A stretch of 57,466 nt of DNA from Bradyrhizobium oropedii (GCF_020889685.1 NZ_JACMYO010000031.1:1-57466); one strand, 5' to 3'. Positions 9,573-19,244 are shown, numbered from the stretch's first letter. Notes: generated by a model from the letters alone, not told the origin. Made by a program: numbers and translations.

Positions 9573-10526
9573 TCAAGGGTTAGCACCTTGTCTATGTCGT
9601 TCCCATCTCGAGATCGCGACATCGTACAAGCTCAGCGCGGTCAGGCCGAACAATTGGCGCCTGATGTCCGGATCCTCGGTCGCTTCTTCGACGTTGCGGA
9701 TTGATTTCAGCACCACCGGTGCAGGATCGCGGACGAACCTCCAGACCGGTGACCAATCCGTGCCAAACAGCAGCCGCTTCGGGCCAATCGCCTGCAAGGC
9801 TCGCCTCAAATGGCTCGACGACGACCCGGATATCTCCAGATAGACATTTTCGTTCCGCATCGCCACCGACAGGCAATTCTCGAAGTAGTGGTCTATTCCC
9901 CTGCCCATCTTGGTCAGGATAACGCGCGCCGAAGGATAGCGGCTCGCTACCTCGTCGACCCATATGGGATCGCCGTAGTAGAGCCCGCCGGGGAGCTGGG
10001 TCCACGCCGTGGGAATCTGGACACTGGCCTGGTGACGGGCAATCACCTCCATCATCGGAGCAAGGTCATCTGCAATGTCTTCGGGATGGAGTCTGCGTGT
10101 CAGGCGCCTCACGAAGATCTCCCCCACGCCGACCATTCCGAGATCGACAATACAACGCTCCAGTTCGGCGGCGACCCCCTTGGGGGACATCATGTTGCGC
10201 GGTTCGCGCGGATCATCGATCGGTGTCGGCCACGGCGTCGGGACGGCAATGGGGATGAGCCGCCCAGGATGACGCGCTGCGATCGCCGCCACCAGATCGT
10301 TGCCGACACCCGGTCGGCTTTGCACGATCGCCTTTCCAATCCCGAACCTGTCCATGTCGCCGATCAGCGTCTCGCCATTGTCGAGAGGCTCCTCGTGTGC
10401 GAACCGCTCGTAAAGCTCGCGATGACGCGTTCGAAACGCGACGACATCGGGCGCTGACGACAACAGATGTCCGGCGCTTTCGACGGAAGGAAATGTTCCT
10501 ACGTGAACATGACTGTCGATGATCAT
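9573..10526 (-). CDS. Amidohydrolase family (TIM-barrel, metal-dependent hydrolase)
   Basis: About 317 residues from the ATG at 10526, where the family opening MIIDSHVHVG (the HxH metal ligands) begins; a longer frame upstream lacks support. Further family marks are the His-containing middle region MEVIARHQASVQIPTAW and the C-terminal KRLLFGTDWSPVW with the catalytic Asp. This is the Amidohydro_2 group, whose members hydrolyse or decarboxylate small cyclic and aromatic compounds. It follows a sulfonate-type binding protein gene on the same strand by 68 bases and may act on what that system imports. The exact substrate cannot be told. Confidence 0.83.
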   Translation of the reverse strand: MIIDSHVHVGTFPSVESAGHLLSSAPDVVAFRTRHRELYERFAHEEPLDNGETLIGDMDRFGIGKAIVQSRPGVGNDLVAAIAARHPGRLIPIAVPTPWPTPIDDPREPRNMMSPKGVAAELERCIVDLGMVGVGEIFVRRLTRRLHPEDIADDLAPMMEVIARHQASVQIPTAWTQLPGGLYYGDPIWVDEVASRYPSARVILTKMGRGIDHYFENCLSVAMRNENVYLEISGSSSSHLRRALQAIGPKRLLFGTDWSPVWRFVRDPAPVVLKSIRNVEEATEDPDIRRQLFGLTALSLYDVAISRWERHRQGANP

Positions 10527-10594
10527 CGTCGTCCTACTAACCAGCTGGCACGGTTCCAGCGCATAATCCGGCAAAATTCTACGTGGCGAGTGCC

Positions 10595-11611
10595 TCAGGC
10601 CTGCCAATTCCAGACGGCATCGCGGATCTTGATGGCTTTGGGAATGAGCCCAAGCTTGAAGAACAGATCGGCCACTTCCTGCTGGCTGTCGATGATGTCG
10701 TCGGTTAGTGGCGTGATGGCATAGTTGGCGCGCTGCGCAGCGAGGTGCTGGGTTTCCAGCTCGATTCCCGTTATTTCGGCGAGCTGTTGCGCGATTTCGT
10801 TACGATGATCCTGGGCCCAACTCCCGATCGGACGAAGTTGGGTGAGGACCTCCCTCAACGCTTCGGGATGCTCATTTGCGAAGCCGCGCCGCACGACGAG
10901 GAAATTATACGATTTGATGTCGGGGCCTAGTGCGTCAATGACCTGTCCGTTGAATCGTTGCTCGGCCAGCGCCAGATAGGGATCCCAGACCACCCAGGCG
11001 CTGACATCGCCGCGCGAAAGCGCTCCGGGCGCCTCAGATGGCGCGAGGAACACAACTGTCACGTCTTCATACCCGAGACCAGCCTTCTGGAGCGCTGCGA
11101 CGAGAAAATAGTGAGAGCTGGTCCCCTTTGCCACCGCGACTTTTTTGCCTTTCAGCTCACCGACATGCCGGATTCCGCTCTGTGGAAGGACCACAATCCC
11201 CTCACCGCCATCTCCCGATCTTTGCGCCGCGACGTACTGCACATCGAAGCCGGCGGCCTGCGCAAAAATAATGGGAGTGTTCCCCGATGAGGAGAAGTCC
11301 ATGCTGCCGACGTTGACGGCTTCAAGCGCCGGGTTGCCGTAGGAAAACAGCTTCCAGACAATCTCGGTCGCGTGCGGCTGAAAGAATTTCTCGAGCACCT
11401 TCTGCTGCTGCGCAACGACCAGGATGCCGCCGCGCTGGTAGGCGAAGCGGATTTCCTTGGGCCGAGCCCCGCGGCTTCCGCTCGATTCACTCTGCGCAAA
11501 AGCCACTCCGGCCGGGAGTGCCACGGATGCGGCCGCCAGGATCTGCAGCAGACGGCGGCGAGGCCAACCGGTCTTTCGTTCAGGAAGCGCGGGATATTGT
11601 GTTTCGGTCAT
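10595..11611 (-). CDS. Aliphatic-sulfonate-type ABC transporter substrate-binding protein
   Basis: A 338-residue periplasmic protein of the SsuA family. It has an N-terminal signal with WPRRRLLQILAAASVALPAG and a cleavage-like AFAQ. The mature part shows EIRFAYQRGGILVVAQQQKV, AVNVGSMDFSSSGNTPIIFA, LKGKKVAVAKGTSSHYFLVA and DVSAWVVWDPYLALAE, which are the SsuA/NMT1 ligand-cleft motifs. No permease or ATPase is adjacent on this strand, so it probably uses the set at 14794-16409 or another one. It stands upstream of the amidohydrolase gene on the same strand. Confidence 0.9.
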   Translation of the reverse strand: MTETQYPALPERKTGWPRRRLLQILAAASVALPAGVAFAQSESSGSRGARPKEIRFAYQRGGILVVAQQQKVLEKFFQPHATEIVWKLFSYGNPALEAVNVGSMDFSSSGNTPIIFAQAAGFDVQYVAAQRSGDGGEGIVVLPQSGIRHVGELKGKKVAVAKGTSSHYFLVAALQKAGLGYEDVTVVFLAPSEAPGALSRGDVSAWVVWDPYLALAEQRFNGQVIDALGPDIKSYNFLVVRRGFANEHPEALREVLTQLRPIGSWAQDHRNEIAQQLAEITGIELETQHLAAQRANYAITPLTDDIIDSQQEVADLFFKLGLIPKAIKIRDAVWNWQA

Positions 11612-12183
11612 GTGCTTCTCTCACTCAGACGTCAATCGAGACGAATTGCGAGCCGTCAGCGACTGGGTCGCGTGTCGCGTGATGTCATGCAGCAAACCAG
11701 CGCAGAAGAAGTCCCGCGCCCTTCCGGGGGGTGCACCACTCTCGTTGGGAACATGATATCCGCCCACGTGCGAATGTCCTTCCAAAGATGTCTACCGGTC
11801 TGACACGGTTCTGCTATGTTGCCGCTCTCGCGAGCGCTTTTGCATTCGCCTTCATGCACCGACGTTGTCCGGACGATAGTGCTCAACTTGCGACAATCGC
11901 TCTGCGATCGAATCACCTTTGAGCAACGGCGTTCTCTCCGACAGGTTCGCGCTCGAGCCAAACTCCGGCGGATTGAAACCGGACTTCTTCTGCATCAACG
12001 GACCTAGGATGTCCGACGTGCAGCGTGCGAATCGGCACTTTGCCAGGCGGCAGGCCTTCGAGGACAGAATGCAGACGTTTTCCTGCGTCGTCATCACATC
12101 CCCCATACAAGGACAAATAGAGACGGTACGAATCGCGGCGGATGCGGCGCACATTGCTACGCATCAACCTAACTGGAGCACTT
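11612..12183. other. Gene-less region upstream of the sulfonate-binding protein
   Basis: About 570 bases with only short overlapping frames on both strands and no family resemblance. It should contain the promoter for the minus-strand gene ending at 10595. I could not identify a specific element. Confidence 0.35.
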
Positions 12184-12386
12184 GATGACACGATGGATTC
12201 CAAACCTCGACCTCGACCGCTTGCTTGAAGCACTGGGCCGAGGAAATCCTTGCCGCGGCCGATGACGACGTGCGAGAGACATCGGGCTTGCAAGGATGGA
12301 GCATCGCCAACACCGCCCTTAAGGGATCAGAAACGGTGATCAAGGCGGCGCACGGCGACGTGAGTAGGAGTCTCGATCGTCGTTGA
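12184..12386 (+). pseudogene. Small frameshifted gene remnant, unknown family
   Basis: A plus-strand ATG at 12184 reads WIPNLDLDRLLEALG and then runs to a stop. Changing frame by one base at about 12238 gives a continuous product, EEILAAADDDVRETSGLQGW and SIANTALKGSETVIKAAHGD, ending at 12386. The combined 66-residue product is acidic and gene-like, so this looks like a small gene with one indel. I do not recognise it, and chance is possible. Confidence 0.35.
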
Positions 12387-12486
12387 GCGAACTTGATGCC
12401 AGGCTACTGCCCATTCATAGAGGCCGCGGCTCGTTGTACAGTCGGCGGCATTGAGCGAGGGGGCATTACTGATTTGAGGAGACTGA

Positions 12487-13563
12487 TCATCGGACCCCGG
12501 CTTGGTGCAGCAGCGGCAACACAGATTTGCCGAAGAATTCCAGGTCGTCGCGAAAATCATAGAACGAGATCTGCATTCCGTCGCAGCCCGCCTTGTTTAG
12601 GGCAATCAGCCAATCGGCAACCTGCTCCGGGCTTCCAATCAGATGCACGTTTCCGCCGAGAATGCGCTCACGCGGCACATGGTTGGTCCAAGCCTTGGTG
12701 TCGCCGCTCTTGAAATGGTTGGCATAGCCGACAGCCGCTTCCATGTCCGCCAGGCGGACGATCTCGTCGTAATAGGCCCTCGCCTCTACTTCCGTCGGAC
12801 GGCAAACGATCATTGGATTTATGATGGTGCGGATGTTGCGTCCGAAGCTTTGCGACTCAGCCTTGAGCTTGGCGGTATGCGCCGGCAGCGCCTCAATTGC
12901 ACGCTGGACGTTAGCGCCGGCCGGACTTGTGATGAAGACGAGATCCGAGTGGCGCGCTGCGTAAGAGAAGCCCGCTGGTGACCCGGTTGCGCTCGCAAGA
13001 ATGGGCCGCCCATAGCGCGGCTTGGGGCGCACGAACGCATCTTCAAGTCGCCAGAACTGGCCTTCGTATGTGAAATTGTGCTCCGATTGCCAAAGCTGCT
13101 TCGCGATCGACATGAACTCATCCGCCATCTCGTAGCGAAGGTCATGTTCCTGGCGACGCATGCCGAACATGAGCGGCTCTGTCGGAGAAAACCCGGTCAC
13201 AACGTTGATACCGAAGCGTCCCTTGGAAATGTGATCGGCGGTGGCCGCGAAACGAGCCAGATGCATCGGGTGCCACGGGCCGTAAAGAATGTGGATAGTC
13301 GAGAGCAACAGCAATCGTTTGGTGAGGGCTGCGAGCGCCGTGACGGCCATGAACGGGTCGATCGAATCCTCCCGGAAACGGATCTTGCCGCCATAGCCTC
13401 CGGCACGAACCCATTCCGACAGGCCGAACACCAGATCGAAGCCCAGCTCCTCGGCACGAAGCGCGAGTGCCGCGTTGTAGTCGAACTCCCACGATGTCGA
13501 GCGGGGCGCAGCCGAGGCGGACCAGCCTCCACTTTGGGTGGGCAGGAACAGGCCGAGGATCAT
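12487..13563 (-). CDS. LLM-class flavin-dependent monooxygenase (SsuD/SfnG-like)
   Basis: A 358-residue luciferase-like TIM-barrel enzyme that uses reduced FMN and oxygen. Motifs are GLFLPTQSGG at the start, FDYNAALALRAEELGFDLVF, LSTIHILYGPWHPMHLARFA, SKGRFGINVVTGFSPTEPLM and HDLRYEMADEFMSIAKQLW. These are typical of alkanesulfonate and dimethylsulfone monooxygenases, which cleave C-S bonds to release sulfite or sulfinate. It is on the same strand as the sulfonate-type binding proteins on both sides, consistent with sulfur scavenging. A flavin reductase partner is not seen nearby. Confidence 0.9.
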   Translation of the reverse strand: MILGLFLPTQSGGWSASAAPRSTSWEFDYNAALALRAEELGFDLVFGLSEWVRAGGYGGKIRFREDSIDPFMAVTALAALTKRLLLLSTIHILYGPWHPMHLARFAATADHISKGRFGINVVTGFSPTEPLMFGMRRQEHDLRYEMADEFMSIAKQLWQSEHNFTYEGQFWRLEDAFVRPKPRYGRPILASATGSPAGFSYAARHSDLVFITSPAGANVQRAIEALPAHTAKLKAESQSFGRNIRTIINPMIVCRPTEVEARAYYDEIVRLADMEAAVGYANHFKSGDTKAWTNHVPRERILGGNVHLIGSPEQVADWLIALNKAGCDGMQISFYDFRDDLEFFGKSVLPLLHQAGVR

Positions 13564-13700
13564 CGGCCCGGCGCAGCACGCGCGCGAGCGGGCTCTCGTC
13601 GAAGTCCGCCGGGGATGGCGTCCCGTGGAAGCGAGGATCTCGATTCATTTCAGTTCCGATTCAGGCGGCGACGACGCTGCGGCCATCCCATTTCTCACCG

Positions 13701-14762
13701 TCAGCCCACGACCTTGATCTTGGCGGGATCCGGGAAATCGCCGGCTGCGATCTGCTTTTGCGCGACGGTCAGGGGCCCGCGGTCATAGTAGGATGCAGCC
13801 TCAAGGCGCGCTGTGAGCAGCTTCTGCTCGTGCAGGAAGTCAAGGACCTTTTGACTTTCCGAAATCTCAGCATCAGAGACGACAAAGTCGAGCGATTCGA
13901 CGTCCTTTACTGGCGCGCGCAGATAACGATCGGCATCGGTTGCCGCCCGCAGCAGGCTGGCGTCGAGGCGCGAGGTTTGCGCAAACCATTCGTCAGCCTG
14001 GGGAAGATTGTTCGAAGTCCACCATACCGCTAAGATCCATGCCTTGAGAAATCGGATCGCCGCCTCTTCTCCATTGCGGGCGAGCCAGGGCCCACTCAAT
14101 GCTTGAATCCCGGAGGCGCCTTTTGGATCGCGCCACAACTCCCTGCCGATCTTCTGCTGCAATAATCTTTCATAAGTCGGATCCCACGTGGTGACGGCAT
14201 CGACGAGCCCACTCTTCAGGGACTCGGCCTGCTCGGCAATATCCTGGTTGATAATCGTGATGTCCTTGAACGGCTCCTTGATCCCGGCCGCGACGACCGC
14301 CTGAATGCTTCGGGGAAACACCGTGGTCCCGAACGCCCCTGACAGTTTCGCTCCCTTCAGGTCGGCCAGCGTCGTGCCCTTGAAATCGTTGCGGACGACG
14401 ATACCAAAGCGCTGATCGTGCGTTCGGTGCAGCACCTTGGAGGATGGAATGCGAGAGATCGCGCGCAAGGTGGGCGCGTCCGCGGCATAGATGTTGTCGA
14501 TGCTGCCAGCGACGGCCGCCTCACCCAGCGGTCCGCCAAAGGTGAAGGTCTTGAACTCGGCCTCGATCCCGTTGAGTTCGAGAATGTTCGTATGGCGTAA
14601 TGCCTCGAAGATTTCGCCACCACCGGCCCAGAGGCTCTGATAGCCGAGCGTGATCCTGGTCAACGCCTTGCTCTGGGCCGCGACGATCGCCGGCATCGGG
14701 AAGCCTGTGGAAAGGCCGCCAATGGCGGTGCCCGCGCCGATCAGGAACGTTCTGCGTCTCAT
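13701..14762 (-). CDS. ABC transporter substrate-binding protein (SsuA/NMT1 type)
   Basis: A 353-residue binding protein with a Tat-like signal (RRRTFLIGAGTAIGG) and the family motifs ITLGYQSLWAGGG, AAVAGSIDNIYAADAPTL, LADLKGAKLSGAFGTTVFPR and GLVDAVTTWDPTYERLL. It follows the permease and ATPase genes at 14794-16409 on the same strand by about 30 bases, so the three form one importer. The next gene is the LLM monooxygenase. Sulfonate-like compounds are the likely cargo; this is inferred from the family and context. Confidence 0.88.
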   Translation of the reverse strand: MRRRTFLIGAGTAIGGLSTGFPMPAIVAAQSKALTRITLGYQSLWAGGGEIFEALRHTNILELNGIEAEFKTFTFGGPLGEAAVAGSIDNIYAADAPTLRAISRIPSSKVLHRTHDQRFGIVVRNDFKGTTLADLKGAKLSGAFGTTVFPRSIQAVVAAGIKEPFKDITIINQDIAEQAESLKSGLVDAVTTWDPTYERLLQQKIGRELWRDPKGASGIQALSGPWLARNGEEAAIRFLKAWILAVWWTSNNLPQADEWFAQTSRLDASLLRAATDADRYLRAPVKDVESLDFVVSDAEISESQKVLDFLHEQKLLTARLEAASYYDRGPLTVAQKQIAAGDFPDPAKIKVVG

Positions 14763-14793
14763 GACATCACCCCATCCAATGGTCTAAAGGAAT

Positions 14794-15633
14794 TCAATCT
14801 GGCAGCCCCTGACGCACCGTAAGTCGGCGCTCGATAAGCAGCATCAGGCTATTCATGGCAAAGCCGATCAAGCCGATCACCAGCATGCCGGCGAGAACTT
14901 TCTCGGTCTCGATCGTGGTCCGCGCAAGCTGGATCATGTAGCCAAGGCCTGAGGTCGCCGAGACCAGTTCGGCGGCGATGACGCAAGTCCAGCCGGTGCC
15001 GAGCCCTATGCGCATTCCGGTGAGGATATGCGGTACCGTCGCCGGGAGCAGGACCTGGCGAATAAACAAGGCCCGTGGGGCTCCAAAGCAACGCGCGACG
15101 CGCACGTAGACATCGGCAAGCGAGCGGGCGCCATCGTACGTATTGGTGAATATTGGAAAGAACGCGCCTAGGGCGATCAGGAACCAGGCGGGTCGGTCGC
15201 CGAGGCCGAACCACAGGATCGCGATCGGGATCCATGCGATGACGGAGATCGGACGAATCACCTCGATCAGCGGAAGCACGTACCGGGCCAGCAACGATAG
15301 GCGCCCTAAAAGAAGGCCGAGACCGACTCCCGCGAGCGTTGCGATCGAAAAGCCGACCAGAACCCTGAGAATACTGGCAGAGGCGTCGCGCCACAGCATA
15401 CCGGCGCGCGCGAGATCTATCAGCGCGGCCCCGATCGCGGATGGCGGCGGAAACAGATTTGCGTTGATGATCGCGGACCGGACGCCGATCTCCCATAGAA
15501 GTGGCACCACCAGCAGCGGGAGGAAATATTTCGCCTCGGCAAACGGGAACGTGGTCGGTCTGGTTTGGCCAACATCGGTCGGTGCAGCGGCTCCGCGCTC
15601 TGGTGAGTGAGCGTTAGCTTGCAACAAGGACAT
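14794..15633 (-). CDS. ABC transporter permease, SsuC/TauC type
   Basis: An inner-membrane permease of about 279 residues with six or so hydrophobic helices and the coupling loop YVRVARCFGAPRALFIRQVL followed by LPATVPHILTGMRIGLGTGW. The ATG at 15633 overlaps the ATPase stop as TGATG; a TTG at 15636 is an alternative. It is the middle gene of ATPase-permease-binding protein. Confidence 0.92.
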   Translation of the reverse strand: MSLLQANAHSPERGAAAPTDVGQTRPTTFPFAEAKYFLPLLVVPLLWEIGVRSAIINANLFPPPSAIGAALIDLARAGMLWRDASASILRVLVGFSIATLAGVGLGLLLGRLSLLARYVLPLIEVIRPISVIAWIPIAILWFGLGDRPAWFLIALGAFFPIFTNTYDGARSLADVYVRVARCFGAPRALFIRQVLLPATVPHILTGMRIGLGTGWTCVIAAELVSATSGLGYMIQLARTTIETEKVLAGMLVIGLIGFAMNSLMLLIERRLTVRQGLPD

Positions 15634-16409
15634 CAATGACGCTCCACGGCCGGAGTGACGCGGCCAAGCAAATCCAGCACCTCGTGCTTGATATCCAGAA
15701 ATAAGGGATCCCGGACGCGGATCTCAGGTGCGCGCGGCCGCGGGATCGCGACGTCAATGACCGAGTGTATGCGCCCGGGCCGAGACCCCATCACGACGAC
15801 CCGATCGCTTAGGAACACGGCTTCCTCTACATTGTGCGTGATCAGCACGAATGTCTTCTGGGCGCGGGACCAGATGGCGAGCAACTCCTCCTGAAGCCGG
15901 TCGCGTGTCAGCGAATCCAGGGCGGCAAATGGCTCATCCATCAGCACGACGTCAGGATCGGGGGCAAGGGCGCGTGCAATGCTCACCCGCTGTCGCATGC
16001 CGCCTGACAATTGAGACGGATACGCTTTCTCAAATCCATCCAGGCCGACCAACGAAATGAAGTGACGCACACGCGCGTCTCGCTCGGATGCCGATAACCG
16101 CTGCGCTCCCAAGCCAAAAGCGATGTTGTCGGCAACCGTGAGCCAGGGAAACAGCGCGTAGTCCTGAAACATCATTGTGCGGTCGGGACCGGGACCGACG
16201 ATTTCGGCGCCCTTCTTCAGCACGCGGCCAGAGGTCGGTTCGATGAAGCCGGCGATAAGGTTCAGCAGGGTTGTCTTCCCACAACCGGACGGACCAATGA
16301 TCGACAGGAATTCACCCGCTCCTATTTCAAGATTGACCTCTTGAAGCGCAGGAAACGGCTTTCCGCCTCGCTTCTCAAAATGCTTACAGATAGATTGGAG
16401 GGCGAACAT
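15633..16409 (-). CDS. ABC transporter ATP-binding protein, SsuB/TauB type
   Basis: A 258-residue ATPase with Walker A IIGPSGCGKTTLLNLIAGF, Q-loop MMFQDYALFPWLTVADNI, signature LSGGMRQRVSIARALA, Walker B VVLMDEPFAALD and H-loop LITHNVEEAVFLSDRVVVMG. It is the first gene of the operon with the permease (TGATG overlap) and binding protein that follow. All motifs are intact. Confidence 0.94.
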   Translation of the reverse strand: MFALQSICKHFEKRGGKPFPALQEVNLEIGAGEFLSIIGPSGCGKTTLLNLIAGFIEPTSGRVLKKGAEIVGPGPDRTMMFQDYALFPWLTVADNIAFGLGAQRLSASERDARVRHFISLVGLDGFEKAYPSQLSGGMRQRVSIARALAPDPDVVLMDEPFAALDSLTRDRLQEELLAIWSRAQKTFVLITHNVEEAVFLSDRVVVMGSRPGRIHSVIDVAIPRPRAPEIRVRDPLFLDIKHEVLDLLGRVTPAVERH

Positions 16410-16597
16410 CCGATCGGCTTATTTGATCTCGAACCAGGATCTTCATTATCCATGGAGACGCGCGACAGGTGTTTTCAATTTTTGTTTGCCGAGCATGACA
16501 TCCATGCTGAACGGTGGTGGTAGGGAAGCACGAACGCACTTGTTTCGGAAGTACAGCCGAAATTGCTCGACGCTGGAATACGGCAGTGGCCGCACTC

Positions 16598-16623
16598 GGA
16601 CCGGCTCGCGCGCGAGCCGGTCC
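16598..16623. repeat. 26-bp perfect palindrome between amidase and ABC operon
   Basis: GGACCGGCTCGCG at 16598-16610 is followed directly by its exact complement at 16611-16623, with no spacer. The region between the end of the broken amidase (16715) and the ATPase start (16409) has no other gene-like content. It may be an operator for the downstream minus-strand ABC operon, a terminator stem, or a mobile-element scar. Confidence 0.6.
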
Positions 16624-16714
16624 TCCGCGAGCGGGTCCTCTTTACTTCGATTGATTTTCCTGATGTTCATGTAGCAAGCTGCATCGTCTGCAGCGACGGA
16701 GCGATCATGTCGCC

Positions 16715-17836
16715 TCAAATTGAGTCTCCGGACTGCTCGAACGAAAAGAAGATTGTTTCGAGACGTATTCGCAATGGAAGTGAACGCGCTTGGACGGCGG
16801 TTGAACGGCACAAACTGCGAGGGTTGATTGGTTGTTTTTCCGCCTCATGCGGAAGCTGGGCCTTGCTTGAAATCCAGGTCGTGACATAGCCGTCCCACAT
16901 GCCGTCCCAATCGCAGATCGAGGTGTCGTCAATTTCTTCCACGCTGTGGCCAACCTTATCCAGTAGAGCGCCCACAGTTTGTACGCGCTCCGACACCTCG
17001 GTTATCGTCTCCGTGCTGCGTCCCCAGCGCCCATTCGATAGGCCGATGCGGAGCGTGCCCGGATCGCGGGAGGTCAACGACAAGTAAGATGCGACGGGGG
17101 CTCCCATGGGTATGAACGCGCCGCCATCGGGGATGCGCGTGAGGTAATCATACATGGCCGCGGTGTCGCGGACGCTACGCGTCAGAACGCCGTCTATGGT
17201 GTGTCGGCTCATATACTCATTTTGTGCGAGCGGCTGGGGCACTCGCCCGCGGCTTGCTTTGAGCCCCACCAACCCGGAGAATGATGCGGGAATGCGGGTT
17301 GACCCTCCTCCGTCCGACGATGTGCCGATCGGAACGATCCCTGCTGCGACTGCTGCTGCCGACCCTCCCGAGGAGCCTCCTGGCGTTCGATCCAAGTTCC
17401 ACGGATTACGGGTGACCACGACCTTCCCGAGATAATCGGTGGTGGTATCAAATGAATTTCCGAATTCAGGCGTGGTCGATCGCGCGATTGGAATCAGCCC
17501 AGCGCACAGGTGGTTCTCGACGACCGGATCGGTCGATGTCGCCACGCGGTTGCGATAGAGCTTCGACCCTGCCTCCTGCTTGCGTCCCTTGAGGCTAGAA
17601 CCGAGGTCTTTGAGAAGCATCGGCACGCCGTAAAGCCTGCCGTTCTTGTCTGGACCGTCGACGTGGATATCTTCAAGTGTATTTTCATAGACTTCGAGCA
17701 CGGCGCCGAGCTGAGGATTTAGACGCTCGACCGCCGCCGCTCCCTGCGCCACGATCTCCCGTGGATTGACCTGTTTGGTTCGAATCAGCTCCGCAAGAGC
17801 AATGGCATCTTGTTTGATCCACTCTTCCCAACTCAT
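16715..17836 (-). pseudogene. Amidase-signature enzyme, C-terminally truncated
   Basis: The N-terminal two thirds follow the amidase signature family: GVPMLLKDLGSSLKGRKQEA (catalytic Lys), the Gly/Ser-rich PGGSSGGSAAAVAAGIVPIG (cis-Ser), and DGGGSTRIPASFSGLVGLK (nucleophile Ser). After about residue 330 (GMWDGYVTTWISSKAQ) the family pattern is lost and an unrelated basic tail ends the frame; intact members are about 450-500 residues. A deletion or frameshift has removed the C-terminal part, so activity is doubtful. Starts at 17836, 17860 and 17878 are all possible. It lies 100 bases downstream of the enolase-superfamily gene on the same strand and may once have formed its operon partner. Confidence 0.7.
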
Positions 17837-17936
17837 GGCAAGACGTATTGGTATTGTCATAGGCAACCTATGCGACAAGATCTGCTCGCCGGGCGGGATC
17901 GAACTTCAACGCCGTGTCCAATCAAATGTGTGTCGA

Positions 17937-19097
17937 TCATTTGACGCGGTAACGTTCGATGACCTCGGGGTCGGGATCAATTCCAAGTCCCGAGCCCTGG
18001 GGAACGAATAGCTTGCCTTCTTTCGGGATGGTAGCGCCTCCAAAAAGTTCGGCTTCGAAGTCGCAGTAAAGTCGTTCCAGCAAAGGCACATTGCGTTGTG
18101 CGGCGTTAATGTGAAGGGTAGCGATCATTCCCGGGCCAAAGAGGGCGCAGTGCGGCACGAACTCGACCGCGCTTGCTTCGCATAGTGCTGAGATTTTCAA
18201 CAATTCCGTAACACCGCCCGTCTTGGCGACGTCGGGCTGCGCGATGTCGATCGCCTGTGCATCGATCATCGCAGCGAAGTCGTGAAGTGAGCCGGCATTT
18301 TCTCCAGCGGCAATGCGGTGGTTCTTTTCGGCGCGAATGCGCGAAAGGCCACGATAGTTCTCCGGTGGCCAGACGGGTTCTTCCAGCCAGAGAAGACCGA
18401 GGTCCGCAAGACGAGCATCCATCGCAAGAGCCTCGGCCACGGACCAAGGACAATTCACGTCCAGCATGATGGAGGCCTTTCCCTCGGCCGCCTGGCAGGC
18501 TGCTGCGATCTCCGGGTAATTCACTTCGTGTAATTTGATATATCGATATCCACGGGAGATCGCTTGACGGGTCGCAGTTGCCACGCCTTCCTGGCTGTCG
18601 TAGCGCAACAGACTGGCATAGACATTCACATTTTGCGCAAATGCCCCGCCAAGCAGGTCCACCAGCGGCAGTCCGGCTGCCTTACCCGCGATGTCCCACA
18701 AAGCAATGTCAACCGCGGAGATGGCATACATTGTCGGGCCGACGCGGCCGAAATTCTGCAGCCCGAACTCCAGCTTGAATTTGATTTTAGAAATTGCGGC
18801 CGCATCCTCGCCGACGATCAGAGGGAAGATCTTGGTTTCGATGAGGTTTTTGAGAGCGACATCCTCCGTCCGTGAGAACGCCTCTCCCCAGCCGACGAAA
18901 CCGTTTTCGGTCTCGATTCTGACCAGCATGGTGTCGAACGTATTTTTTGGCGCGCCGGTAAAATTCCAAACCGGCTTTGCATCGCTCTGAAAAGGAATGG
19001 CAACGAGAACGGCTTCGGCTTTTACGATACGACCAGCTTTGAGAGATACGTGGCTCTGGGGACTGAGGATGTGATCGACGTTCAAACGGCTCTCCAT
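17937..19097 (-). CDS. Enolase-superfamily dehydratase/racemase (mandelate racemase group)
   Basis: A 386-residue protein with an N-terminal capping domain and a C-terminal barrel. From the ATG at 19097, the metal ligands are Asp213 (IMLDVN), Glu239 (LWLEEP) and Glu266 (AAGEN). The general base pair is Asp289 (AQPDVAKTGG) and His316 (VPHCAL). The second-strand motif reads IKLH, so Lys188 is kept but the second Lys of the usual KxK is His190. The family abstracts a proton next to a carboxylate, giving racemisation or sugar-acid dehydration; the substrate is unknown. A divergent GntR/FCD regulator and a shared operator suggest induction by the substrate, with the symporter at 20563 as its importer. 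Confidence 0.87.
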   Translation of the reverse strand: MESRLNVDHILSPQSHVSLKAGRIVKAEAVLVAIPFQSDAKPVWNFTGAPKNTFDTMLVRIETENGFVGWGEAFSRTEDVALKNLIETKIFPLIVGEDAAAISKIKFKLEFGLQNFGRVGPTMYAISAVDIALWDIAGKAAGLPLVDLLGGAFAQNVNVYASLLRYDSQEGVATATRQAISRGYRYIKLHEVNYPEIAAACQAAEGKASIMLDVNCPWSVAEALAMDARLADLGLLWLEEPVWPPENYRGLSRIRAEKNHRIAAGENAGSLHDFAAMIDAQAIDIAQPDVAKTGGVTELLKISALCEASAVEFVPHCALFGPGMIATLHINAAQRNVPLLERLYCDFEAELFGGATIPKEGKLFVPQGSGLGIDPDPEVIERYRVK

Positions 19098-19244
19098 GCA
19101 GGTCCCACCAAAAACTAGGGAGGCCAAACGCGAAATGGTTGTCTATGGCGCGATGGCGAAAAGCCCTGATCCGCTCTAGGCAGGAACGTCAGAGCTAAAG
19201 GTTCACAGCCAGGGACCTCTCTGATTTCTTTATCAGACAAAGTT

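Noticed and set aside
13142..13648. Separate gene upstream of the LLM monooxygenase
   Set aside because: Most of the frame is antiphase to the monooxygenase coding sequence; only the first 28 codons are outside it, and they match nothing I know.
16446..16811. A 121-codon minus-strand frame between the amidase and the ABC operon
   Set aside because: It overlaps the end of the amidase frame and contains the 26-bp palindrome. It has no family resemblance and is Arg-rich by composition.
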